From positions 3,596,001 through 3,660,000 of the forward strand of contig CM031556.1 of the NCBI GenBank assembly GCA_018466975.1: a DNA stretch of 64,000 bases, read 5' to 3'. This DNA is from Sparassis latifolia (Eukaryota > Basidiomycota > Agaricomycetes > Polyporales > Sparassidaceae). A program made the translations under genes and the position numbers. Under the pieces are notes generated by a model. The model had not been told where the DNA came from. It searched no databases and saw nothing but the letters and a program-made list of their open reading frames with translations. Within the stretch, counting starts at the first letter, position 1; each line of letters begins with the position of its first letter. This document shows, in pieces, positions 12,115 to 21,797 of the stretch.

Positions 12115-12665
12115 CCTAGCAACCGTGTGTGAGAGCTTGCCTTCTGTCTTCTGATACGATGCCTACAACCAGTGCAGGGCTTAATGGGTTTTCTTATACG
12201 AGGCCTACAATTGGTGCAGGGCTTTCCGAGTCTTCTTCGTCTTCTTATCCATGTGCCTACATCAGCAAAACCCAACTTTTACTTAAAAGGGTACTTAAAT
12301 GACTTAAATGGACTTATGATCCTTATTTAAGGGTATAAGGTCAAAAAGGGGCCTAATGCATATTATATGAGTGTCTGAAATCAGACTTATAGACACTTAT
12401 TTGAAGACTTATTGCCTTAAATAAGGGTTGTAAGACTGAAAAGTCAAAATAGCTCTGTAAGAAAAAGTTGGGTTTTGCTGATGTACAACCATGTGCAGGG
12501 CTTACCGAGTCTTCTGTGTTCCTATCCGAGTGCCTACAACCGTGTGCAGGGCTTTACTGAGTGCGCGTGTCCTAATACAATGTGCCTGACTGATGACTTT
12601 CCTACATGTTGTCCGAGAACTTTCCGAGAACAGTTTGAGTATCTAGCAACCATGTGCTAGACTAC
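12115..12665 (+). repeat. Degenerate tandem repeat, units of about 45-60 bp
   Basis: Units contain GCCTACAACC followed by GTGCAGGGCTT, at about 12161, 12203, 12255 (split by a MITE) and 12532, with related CTAGCAACCRTGTG units at both edges. Function unknown. One unit is the insertion target of the MITE at 12260. Confidence 0.7.
12260..12483 (+). mobile_element. MITE copy 1, 224 bp, complete terminal inverted repeats
   Basis: Ends are perfect inverted repeats starting CATCAGCAAAACCCAACTTTT. The interior is AT-rich and partly palindromic, with many TTATTTAAG/CTTAAATAAG motifs and no coding capacity. It sits in the GCCTACAACC tandem repeat; removing it with one TA restores a normal unit, so TA is the likely target duplication. 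It is non-autonomous; no transposase is visible in the window. Same family as 17167-17389 and 34702-34860. Confidence 0.85.
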
Positions 12666-12770
12666 CCAAAAGAAACGATATGAGAGTGCAGTAGTTGTGT
12701 TCATAACAACTCACTGCCTGCGCTGAACTGACTTCATCGGGATCCTTTTGATTACGAGTAACAATGTTAC

Positions 12771-13146
12771 TGGGAGGAGTGAAACAAACTCCTATTCTTT
12801 TAGTTTATCACTTGTAGGGTAAGCTACAAGCACAGGGAGAACTCTTCACTTATAGGGGTGCTACAAGTGGGGAGAGAAGACTTATGCCATCATCATGATC
12901 TGGCATATTCCTATACATCTGCATCCTGTCTGTTTCCATGCTATCCATGCTATCCATCTGTGTCCTGCTCATCTGCTCTGCTCATCTGCTGGTGCTCATC
13001 TGCTGGTGCATCCTTTGATTCATGCACTTGTATGTGAGTACAAGTGGGAGGGGTGCGACTCCATTCCTTTTAGTTTTACACTTGTAGGGGTCTACAAGCA
13101 GAGAGGAACTCTTCACTTATAGAGGTGATAAGTGGGAGAGAAGACT
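12771..13146 (+). repeat. Pair of ~110-bp direct repeats
   Basis: 12771-12883 and 13044-13146 share, in order, GGGAGGRGTG, TTTTAGTTT..CACTTGTAGGG, CTACAAGC, GAACTCTTCACTTATAG and GGAGAGAAGACT, with small indels. No ORF of note. Function unknown. Confidence 0.7.
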
Positions 13147-13260
13147 GAGGGTCGGGGCACCTCAGGGGTCCTTTTATACCCCTCGGGTGTCACCTGTTGT
13201 GACTGTTACATAGTTGTGTTACATGACAGATTGGCCAATAGCAAAATAAGAGCATCACAT

Positions 13261-13450
13261 GATCAAAGGGGAAAGTAGGAAGGAAAAATGTCTTAGGACC
13301 TTCATGTCCAATAGCATAAAGTGAGCAGGGAGAAACAGGGAAGACAAAAGTCTTGGGACCTCCATGTCCAATAGCATAAAGCGAGCAGGGAGAAGTAGGG
13401 AGAGAGCACTTTCCGAGTTTTTTCTGCCCAATAGCATAATGTGAGCATCA
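13261..13450 (+). repeat. 60-bp tandem repeat, three units
   Basis: Three consecutive 60-bp units ending CCAATAGCATAAA/T, each with GAGCAGGGAGAA and two with TCTTRGGACC. A fourth begins GTGAGCATC. Strict period, diverged units, no spacers. Confidence 0.8.
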
Positions 13451-13529
13451 GGTGACACGCTCGGCCAAATGTTCTTGGGTTCCATCTTAGTCATGTGACT
13501 TCCTCGTTGAGTGCTTCACCGGTGGTTAC

Positions 13530-16500
13530 GTGTTCACAAGCCAAACACTTTTGGTGCATGACACCGTTCTGATGGAATCGCTGCAAGAGTTTGTGAATGC
13601 AGCCGATGAAATGGGGAGCCAACAATCACGTGAAGAACGTGATCAGATGATGGTCAGCTGGGGACGTATGTTGTACAGGTTTGATCTCTCCTTCCCAGAG
13701 GATGAATACTGGCACCGCAAAACTCTGATATGGTATGAGATGCATATCCTCTACTACAAGGTGTGTTTTTCTGCAAGCATGCTGCATGCATTTTTCTGCG
13801 AGTGAGCTGCATTGATTTATCAATATGCTCCTAGGTCTACCATACTCTCAGTACACATGACCAAGAGCACATCAAGGTGGGGACACTCAAACTCTGGTTC
13901 TCACTCCTCGTCCACCTCGTGATCAAGTACACATGGGACCTCGAGACATGACAGACATGCGGGATGTCCATCCTGATGATGGGTGGGATGTTTTCTGCAT
14001 TGGAAGTGCAGGTCACTTGGTGTAAGCACTCCTTTTGTCTCTAATCTGCCTAGTATACTAAAGGAGTCTTCAGTCATCGTTCACTTCCAGCTTGAGCGTC
14101 ATCCGGATGTCAAACAGTATTTTGGATGTGATGAATGACTGCTGCTTATGCAGTTTGCACTTTACCTGTCTCAGAACCCGAGTTCACGCCAGCGCCCTGG
14201 ACACATCCAGACCATGTGCCAATGCTTGATCACAGTGATGGCCAGTACTCATGCCTCGAGCATGGGCACAATCAACCTGAAAGTGCACGAGAGAGGACTG
14301 GTCAGTGGAGTCTCATGCAGAGATGACACGACTGACATTCTCTGCTTAGTATCCACACATTGGTGATATCGAGATGTACAAGGAGGCTGGCATGCTCTCA
14401 ACACTGAGGATGAAGTTCCACCTGAAGGTGTTCAAGGTATGCTGAAAAGCCATTCATGTGTGTGCATACTAACCTTGCGTTAGAATAATATGGAGACCAC
14501 TGGCCATGAGCAAAACCTCTGGTTCGATCCTGTCCTCTTTGCACATAATATCCCATTTGAGAATTCCCTGTGGATGTTTTGCCATCTGTGAACATGAGGG
14601 GTGTTTGAGTATGCAGTGAGTTCAGGACTTGTGAGGTGAAGATGGTCTGATATGTTTCTGCAGGATCTGGACGAGTTTTTTGCCTCCACAGATTATAAAT
14701 TGAAAATGTGTGAGGACATGCTCGATCACCCCCTGTGCGTGGCTCTCTCCCCGACAGTTGGGGTGTAGTATATTGACCATGAACACAGCTTTGTTGTCTC
14801 CACTGGCAAAGGGTTGACTGAAGAGCCAGCACTGGCAGATTCGATTTCTGAGGCCATCTGTGGCCTTGCTCGCCATGCGGGTCTTCCATCGATGGGGCTA
14901 TATGCCTTTTGATGCGAGACTGTGAGTCATGTGAGCACAGTTGTGCCTGCTTTGCCTCGTGTGACTGACGTGTATTAGTATTAGTATGAGGTCAACTACA
15001 AAGTGCAAGTCACTTCCTTGGTAATGGGTCATAAGCAGACCAGCTCTGTCAAGTACTATTGCCATGGTGTTGGCAATATACAGCTAACTCAGGCTTATCT
15101 GGGCGAGATCAGCTCATCCCAGAATGAGCTGATCAAGGCTTGTTTAATCGATGTTCCTATCTTGTACATACTAAATGCATGTTCCAGATCTCTCAATGCT
15201 GTTAGAGCACACTTTCTGCGGCAGTGGAAGCATTGGTGATGCATCCTGACATTCTGGCTGAACTGCCCACAACGTCCAAGAAGCTGAAGCCTCCTCTGCC
15301 TTTATCATGCAGTAATTCACATGGTTTGTAGGAGACGAGGAATACCAGTCTGCATTCCAAGAACAGTAAGCTGCATGGGACAAATTTGTAGGACGCTTTG
15401 ATGAGAAGGCCATGTTCTATTCCCGGCATCAAAACCAGATCAATTATATCAAGGCTTGCAAGAAAGTTGTTACAACTGCAGATATTGCTGAGGTAAAGTG
15501 TTACCCCTTGTACTGTCATGCATACTGAACTCGGCAGGTGGAGAAAATGCTCAGAGCAGCCATTGAGAAGGTGAACAAGTGGGGTAAGCAAGTGAAGAAG
15601 AAATCGATGAGGAAGGCGCAAACTGATGCTGAATGGCAGAGGAAGAATCAAGTCTCGGGTTCAGGCCAGGACCGGGAGGAGGCAATCATCAAGTTAAATC
15701 AGGTATCTCTCAATCTTTTGAAGGTATATGAAAGCAAGGGTAATCTCGGTGCGAATCACCACATGTTAAAGGGAGTTACATCACTGATGCCATCGTCTGC
15801 AGCATCTTTGTCTACTGCACCATCGTCGTCAACTGCACTGTCATCGACAGTTCCATCGCTGCTGCCATCTATGCCCGGTACATGATGTCTTCATGCACAT
15901 GGGATCTAGCTCACAACTTTTTACAGCTCCAACCCTTGCAACTGAATGTATATAAGCAGTCCGACATGGATGAGACATTAGCTGACATGGTAAGATGCAG
16001 AGCTAATCAGAGGCCACATTATTCACAACACTTTGCCGGAGAGTCCAAGCGCAGATGCTGATATCACCAAATGGGAGAGGTACCATCTCATCTTATCTGG
16101 TATTCAGCAGCAACAGGCATGGTCCATGGATGATGATGATGAGTGTGATGACACCAGCGACAAAGTGACGCAATTGGCATTTGACAAGGCATGCCAGCAG
16201 ATGAGGCGGAATATAGGGTCAGCAACAGCTGGCTCCACTCTGGTGCTAGATGATCCAACTGAGGGCTTGGCGGCGCCTACTGAGGTCGAGGATGGATCAC
16301 CAGGGGACCATGATGACTGGTATGTTCAGGCTCCTAGCAACCGTGTAGCATGCCCCATGGTGGATGCAACATGCACAATGGACAATCTCAGGGACTGGGA
16401 AAAGGACATGGAGCAGCTGGTGCATGACTGTCTTGTACCGCAGTAGCTGGGGCTAACTATGAATGCACAGGAGAAGAATGGCAGGTGGTTATGCTATCAA

Positions 16501-17193
16501 TGCCCCAAGTTCATTCACAGGCCTGAACAGCGAGGTTTCTCGCAACGTTCCCATTGTGAACGCCACATGTGAGTTATGTTCACTACTATGTGAGGTATGA
16601 TGCTGATCTGCTGGCAGTGAGGTGTGGTATGATCTCGAGCTAGAGATGCTGAAGACGTATGCCCAGAACAAGCTATTTCACTGTCTCAGTGCCCTGTGTG
16701 ACTTCACGTGAGTATACGCACCCGGTGTGCTCACTGCTTGCTGACTTCCCCACTGTCAGTGAGAAGACGGTAACAGAAATGAGGCAACACTGCTTGTCAG
16801 AAGACTGTCCTGAACAAGATCGCCGTTGCATTGAAGGAGCAAAGCGAACAGCAGGAAAAGCAGGTCAAGAACAGGCCCAAGGGTGAAAGTGTCAGGGAGA
16901 AGATGCGTGCACTGCACCAAGTGGACTCAGCTAGCTCGGATGATGATGGAGTGCCTGCGGCAGCCTTTGAGGCTGTTTTGCGTAATCGTGGCCAACTGGA
17001 GGCGGGGTTTCAGGTGAGTCATTGGTCTTCATATCTGTGCAATGCTGATACATGCACTCTGCAGAACTTGGGTCTTGACGGTACCACATTGTCGACTTCA
17101 CTGGCATTCATGAGTGAGCTCACACAGATGCAGTATGACCGTTATCTCATGGGCGATGTGACACTTCATCAGGAAAACCCAACTTTTTCTTAG
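13530..17193 (+). pseudogene. Decayed multi-exon gene of unknown family
   Basis: Not recognised. A chain of protein-like blocks is separated by plausible introns. Block 1 near 13560-13760 ends WYEMHILYYK at a GT donor and resumes VYHTLSTHDQEHIKVG after a CAG at about 13834. Another runs LRMKFHLKVFK (donor ~14437) to NNMETTGHEQNLWFDPVLFAHN. Others lie at 15420-15760 (Lys-rich, KKVVTTADIAE then VEKMLRAAIEKVNKWGKQ), 16033-16446 (acidic) and 16831-17193. In-frame stops (for example after SAFQEQ near 15370) and frame changes break it. It may be a dead gene of the island or of an old transposon; I cannot name the family. Confidence 0.45.
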
Positions 17194-17389
17194 GGACTTA
17201 TTTAAACTTTTGGGTCTGGCAACCCTTATTTAAGTCCATAATTGTTGAAATAAGTCTCAATAAGTCGAATTTCAGACACTCAGGGAATATGCCTTAGGCC
17301 CTTTTTGTCCTTATATCCTTAAATAAGGACCATAAGTCCATTTAAGTTATATAAGTGTTCTCTTAAGGAAAAGTGGGGTTTTCCTGATG
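17167..17389 (+). mobile_element. MITE copy 2, 223 bp
   Basis: Inverted ends CATCAGGAAAACCC and GGGGTTTTCCTGATG, with the same AT-rich, partly palindromic interior as copy 1 (CTTATTTAAG, CTTAAATAAGGACCATAAG). Flanked by CTT on both sides, a possible 3-bp target duplication. Ends and interior are diverged from copy 1, so this is a separate insertion of the same family. Confidence 0.8.
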
Positions 17390-17488
17390 CTTCCCAGTCT
17401 TGAAGAGATTGCGAGTACCATCGAGGACAATTGAATAATACTTGTACAATGATGTGTAGCTACATGTGTCAAAGCAGGTATATGTACA

Positions 17489-18497
17489 CTACTGCCAGCC
17501 CAACTGAGGATTCTGGAACCCCGGGAGACCATAGCTGGCGGAAGAGTTGCTGACAGAGCAGCCTTGTGCCATGGCGAAGGCAGCAGGACTGGCAAATTCT
17601 TGTGGGGAACTGAGCCCGAAGCTTTGAGGGTATCCTTGGGAGGTGAACACTTGCTGGGTGAAGCTGAATCCTCGGCCAGGGGGAGCAAAGGCACCAGGGG
17701 GAGCAAAGGCGGGGATGAATGCTTGGTTGCCGACAAGATGAGGTTCCTGAGCCTGCATATATGCAGTATGGTACTGAGTCTGAGCCTGGTTGTAGCTGGC
17801 ATAGTGAGTGCTGATGTCGGTGCTAGCGACATGTGGATCCTGAGCATTGTACATGCCGACATCCTGAGCACAGTACGTGCCGATGTTCTGAGTGTTGTAT
17901 GTGCTGACATCCTAAGCATTGTATACGCTAATGCCGGTGTGATTGCTGATACCAGTGCTGGCGATGCTTGGATCCTGGGCGTTGTACGTGCTGACATCCT
18001 GAACATTGTGTATGCCAATTCCAGTGTTGATGGGCCCCTGAGTGATGCTGTCAATAGGTTCGACAACTTCTTGGTGGCAGGGCTCCACGCTGCTGCTTGG
18101 TTCCTAGGATGCCTGGCCATTGGTACGGGAGAGGACCTGTTGCTGTAAGCAAACTCATGATATAGTTGACAGGGCCTTGGAAAGCTTTTTCGGCCTGGAG
18201 TCTGGCAGTCTCAGCCTGAAACCTGGCAGCATCTGCTTGCATGTTTGCAGTCTCGGCCTTGAGGAGGGCTCTCTGGGCCTGGAGCTTGTCCATGGTGGCC
18301 CTGTCGGCATCACATTTCATGTGCCTGGCACTGTGGGTGAGCGTGACCTGAGTGAGAGTGGGCGGAACATACATGTTGAGTAACTCCAGCCTCGCGATAT
18401 ACTCCGCCAGCTTTGTGGTCTCTTCAAATGTTGCTTTCACCACTTCTTCGAACAGTCTGCAGGCAATGACATGATGTCCGCGAGTATGAGCATGCAC
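17489..18497 (-). pseudogene. Remnant encoding coiled-coil and Tyr/Gln-rich repeat protein
   Basis: Two protein-like frames lie in order on the minus strand. 18497-18051 has FEETTKLAEYIARLELLNMY then a Gln/Ala coiled coil (ETANMQADAARFQAETARL). After a frame change, about 18050-17489 has repeated blocks such as QDVSTYN/QDVGMYN and NAQDPHVAS, then a Phe/Pro/Gly-rich tail ending PGFQNPQLGWQ. At least one Gln of the repeat is a TAG stop. The ORF at 17347-18120 on the same strand is a shadow of this repeat. Function unknown. Confidence 0.4.
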
Positions 18498-18799
18498 ACT
18501 TACTTGTTTAGCCCGTGCGGTTTTTGGCCTTGCTGGGCTCTCCCGTCTCTTCCGTCGTGGCAGTGCATTTGCGCGTGTTGCACTTCAGTTTGGGCTCGAC
18601 CATTGTGGATGAGACTAAGGAGCGCAGTCACATCACATGCACATGTGCACTTTACGAGTCCCACTACGCATCTGAAGGAGCGCGTCAAACATGGCATCTT
18701 AGAGTCTATGTACGACACTTGGCATTCAGATGTTGTCAGTATGTGTTATCTCTTTTGCTACGTCTTAATTCCCAACTTAGATTCAAGTCATCGAGCTCT

Positions 18800-19285
18800 T
18801 CAATGAGCAACCATGGCCATGGGATGAGGTGGGATTCTTGGAGGAATTAACGTGTCCACATCATCACCCTCCCCATGATACCGCGGAATCCCATCCACAC
18901 CGATTTCTACCTTGGGCGGGGTCTTGTCCAGGTACTCTGGACTTATGTCCAGTGAGGCGAGCTCCGGTAGCTTCGACGGTGCCCTCAGCCGGCCTTGCTC
19001 AATGTCTTCCACCTTGTAGTATGATATCAGGTGCCGCGCGACTCCGCCGATGGTGAGTGAAAAAGTCTGTGATTTATTCAGCGACAATCTTTTGAATTAA
19101 TGAGACTGCTCATGCACCATCCCGCCCGGCTTGAACTTATAGCTGTTGGTCAAGCTGCCGATGAGGCACCATTCAAGCTGGCGATCAATGCTCATTCTGC
19201 TGGGCTCACTCTTGGGCCAGCTGAGGGACCTGGTGCTCCTCCTGAGCAGCAGCATGTGATAGAACATGGTGGCGGTGAGATTGCC
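18800..19285 (-). pseudogene. C-terminal half of a WOPR-box (Gti1/Pac2) regulator gene
   Basis: WOPR proteins (Wor1, Ryp1, Gti1, Pac2) are fungal DNA-binding switches of morphology. Two exons: about 19285-19118, with LIGSLTNSYKFKPGGM, then a 51-nt GTGCAT..CACAG intron, then 19066-18800, with TFSLTIGGVARHLISYYK and VEDIEQGRLRAPS, the second WOPR segment. The tail continues LDISPEYLDK and KVEIGVDGIPRYHGEGDD. The first WOPR segment is not found upstream: the exon's frame closes at a stop near 19288. It is therefore a truncated copy. Confidence 0.7.
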
Positions 19286-19856
19286 TCACATGTTGGAAGG
19301 ACTCACCACTGGGTAAGTTTTTGTTCTGGAATATACATCCACATACCCACACGATGCTTGCCAAGGTATCACATACCTTATGAAAACTGCCATTCTGTCA
19401 CAAATGGGTCATCGAATATCGGTAGATGTGCACGTGATTCAATCTGGGCAAGTTTTTCATGCCCAACGCTAGGCTCCATTTCATTCCGGAATTGCTAGTG
19501 CGAATCTGCACACTGACAACACTACAATGGGCCTTTTGGCACTGGCATTGCCGGTGCGAAATCTCTCCTCACTACTCGCCCCACCATGCTCACTCTCACC
19601 ACTGCTTGTCAACACTGCTTTGCTGCAAAATGCGCGTCACCCACCCCATTGCCTCCGCCATCCTTGTCCCCACTATGCTCCTTGCCATTATCGCTTTGCT
19701 GGCTGCCACCGTCATTGCTGCTTCCTTCCTCGTGGTCCCAGATGATGTGATCGACGAGTTGTAGAGGGATCCTCAGGCCATCTGGAGCACAATGTAGCCA
19801 TCCTCAGGATAGACCATGTCATGGAATAGGTCCCGGGCATCGGGGGCCCCATTGCA

Positions 19857-20435
19857 CTAGAGGTGGAGGGTGCCAATGTCATGGCAGATGTGGTCACTTG
19901 CAGTGATGACATCAGTGAGACGGATGATGTTCACATAGCTGCCAATCAGCGAGAGCTGGACGAGCTGCGGAAAGGCGAGCCGCTCGAGAACGTCCAGCCA
20001 GGGGCCGGTGCCGGTGCAGCGAGTGAGTTCGAGTGTGTTCAGGTGCGCAAAGTGGATTCGTGCGAGCATTCCGGGGTAGGTGTTGAATGGGGCCGACTCG
20101 AATGTGAGCCGGCCCATCATGTCATCGCAGCTGCACAGGAGCCCGACGATGTGGGTCGTGAGCACACGGTCGGAGCGCCGTGGTAGCTGGTATGACACCG
20201 GCTCTGGGCACATGTCCACTGTTACCTGGTGGTGGCATGCGGTGGTCGAGACGCTGAGCTTGTGGGCGGAGACCTTGTAGGGGGGCATGCACACGTCGAG
20301 GGGGGAAATGCCGCCGGCGGTATGCCCTTTTATGTGGCCCGGGCCTGCACAGCGCGAGCTCGAACTCACGTCAGGACGCAGCGGGAACTCGTACCTGAGT
20401 GTGGCACTGGGCAGGATCTCGCATGGGGGACTCAA
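19857..20435 (-). pseudogene. F-box/LRR-type protein fragment
   Basis: A 192-codon ORF whose last ~110 residues have the leucine-rich pattern of Agaricomycete F-box proteins (LARIHFAHLNTLELTRCTG, LVQLSLIGSYVNIIRLTDV). No F-box is visible and it ends abruptly. Upstream it runs into GC-rich repeat. Probably a truncated copy. Confidence 0.4.
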
Positions 20436-20439
20436 ACCT

Positions 20440-20820
20440 GAGGGGAACCTTTGTGGGTGCTGGGCGGGATCTCGGAGTCACGCCCGGTGGGACCTTTGCA
20501 CATGGCGGGACCTTCGCACATGGCAGGATCTCGGACTCGCATGCGGCGAGGACTTGCATGCTATCGCATGCGGCGCAGGCGGGGACTCGGACTTGCGCAC
20601 GGGGGACTCAAACCTGTGTGTGCTATCGCACGCGGCGCTGGCGGGGACTTGGACTCGGCATGGTGATCTCGGCGGGGACTTGCATGCTATCGCATGTGGC
20701 AGTGGCGAGGACTTGGACTCGCACGTGGGGGATGCACGTGGCGGTGACGGGAACTTGGACTCGCACGTGGGGGATGCACGCTGCAGTGGCGGGGACTTGG
20801 ACTCACGTGCGGGGGTGGCG
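20440..20820 (+). repeat. GC-rich minisatellite, 42-bp period at its right end
   Basis: Repeats of ACTTGGACTCGCACGTGGGG and GATGCACG recur at 20711, 20753 and 20795, an exact 42-bp spacing. More diverged units (GGGACT..GGACTCG, TGCTATCGCATG) extend left to about 20440. ORFs on both strands here are by-products. Confidence 0.75.
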
Positions 20821-20914
20821 GTGGCGGTAGGCATCACACCCATTGCTGGCGCATTCCGCGAACCGGCACCCGGCTCTCCTCGCCTGGCGGCGAGTCGAGC
20901 CAGCACCTTTTCAC

Positions 20915-21005
20915 ATAGCCTGGGGTTCGATTCCCCATGTCGGAATCTGTACTTTCCTTCCTAGCTTTTTGTGGTTGTTCTTTTCTCCATTCTAATAATG
21001 AGTGG
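20915..21005 (+). repeat. Right copy of the 91-bp repeat; tRNA-Glu relic
   Basis: Carries the tRNA-Glu T-arm, acceptor 3' strand and terminator without an intact 5' half. Just upstream, CCTTTTCAC resembles a Glu anticodon loop, so this may be a decayed complete tRNA gene rather than a clean half. It marks the right edge of the 11-21 kb island. Confidence 0.85.
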
Positions 21006-21797
21006 CCGACACATAAAAAGTTGGAAAATTGGTCGAGTAAAAAAAGATTAAGTAAAACCACAGCACCCAGGATTCCCGCGTGGTCCCCCACCGTGGTACT
21101 AACTGGGCGGCACTTCGGTTAACTGCGCAGATCGGACGGGATGCGGTGCTTTCGAAGTCCTATGGCCGTGGATGATTTTGTCGTATTGCGAAATGGTTAT
21201 AAAGGGTCAATAGAAAAGATCCTCCCAGCAGTGCAACTCCCTATGAAGGTGCAAATATATTGCCCCCCGAGCATGGTTCTTCCAAATGCACAGTATTAGT
21301 CCATTGTTGCAGAAACATATTTCCGTCGAACTCGTTGGTCGATATTCACGCTTGTTCAGGTGCGTTGAAATATTGGGATGGGCTTTCGGTGTAGTACAGC
21401 ACTACTAGTCTGTTAACCAGAGCCCCAGGTCGACACCCGTCACGAGCTCGTCGGCCCTTGATCATCGTTCAGATCCTGCGGCAGTCTTACGTTGTAACTT
21501 GTCGAAGACGACAAGCGAAGGAACCTGGATCGCTGCCAGCGACTAGCGGTCGATCCTCGACTAACTACTACAGAGGGGATCTCGATCACATCTGGCTGCA
21601 TTATACACGGGCACAGTACAGCAGTACATATAGAACTTCCAATACACAGACACGGCACGCAGGGGCGCAGGTCCGACAGCAGGGGTGCACGATGCTTGAG
21701 CTTGAACGTTCTAGCTGGAAGCGAAGAGGAGGGTATCGAGGGTACACAATGAACCCTTGTAATTTCTGCTTGCTTCGTCGAGCACCTCTACTAGTCA
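21006..21797. other. Spacer between island and RNase T2
   Basis: About 790 bp. No exon or repeat recognised; the right part is presumably the RNase T2 3' UTR. Confidence 0.45.

Noticed and set aside
13261..13450. CRISPR-like array
   Set aside because: Direct 60-bp tandem units without spacers, in a eukaryotic genome; ordinary tandem repeat.
17347..18120. 257-codon minus ORF with repeated Met-Ser-Ala blocks
   Set aside because: Shadow frame of the Tyr/Gln peptide repeat; the alternative frame is more protein-like.
20287..20964. 225-codon plus-strand ORF
   Set aside because: Its sequence is the GC-rich minisatellite read in frame; Gly/Asp/Leu periodicity follows the repeat.
11106..21005. Calling the island a Starship or other named tyrosine-recombinase element
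   Set aside because: No captain-type recombinase or DUF3435-like motif is visible, and flank duplication is longer than a typical core.
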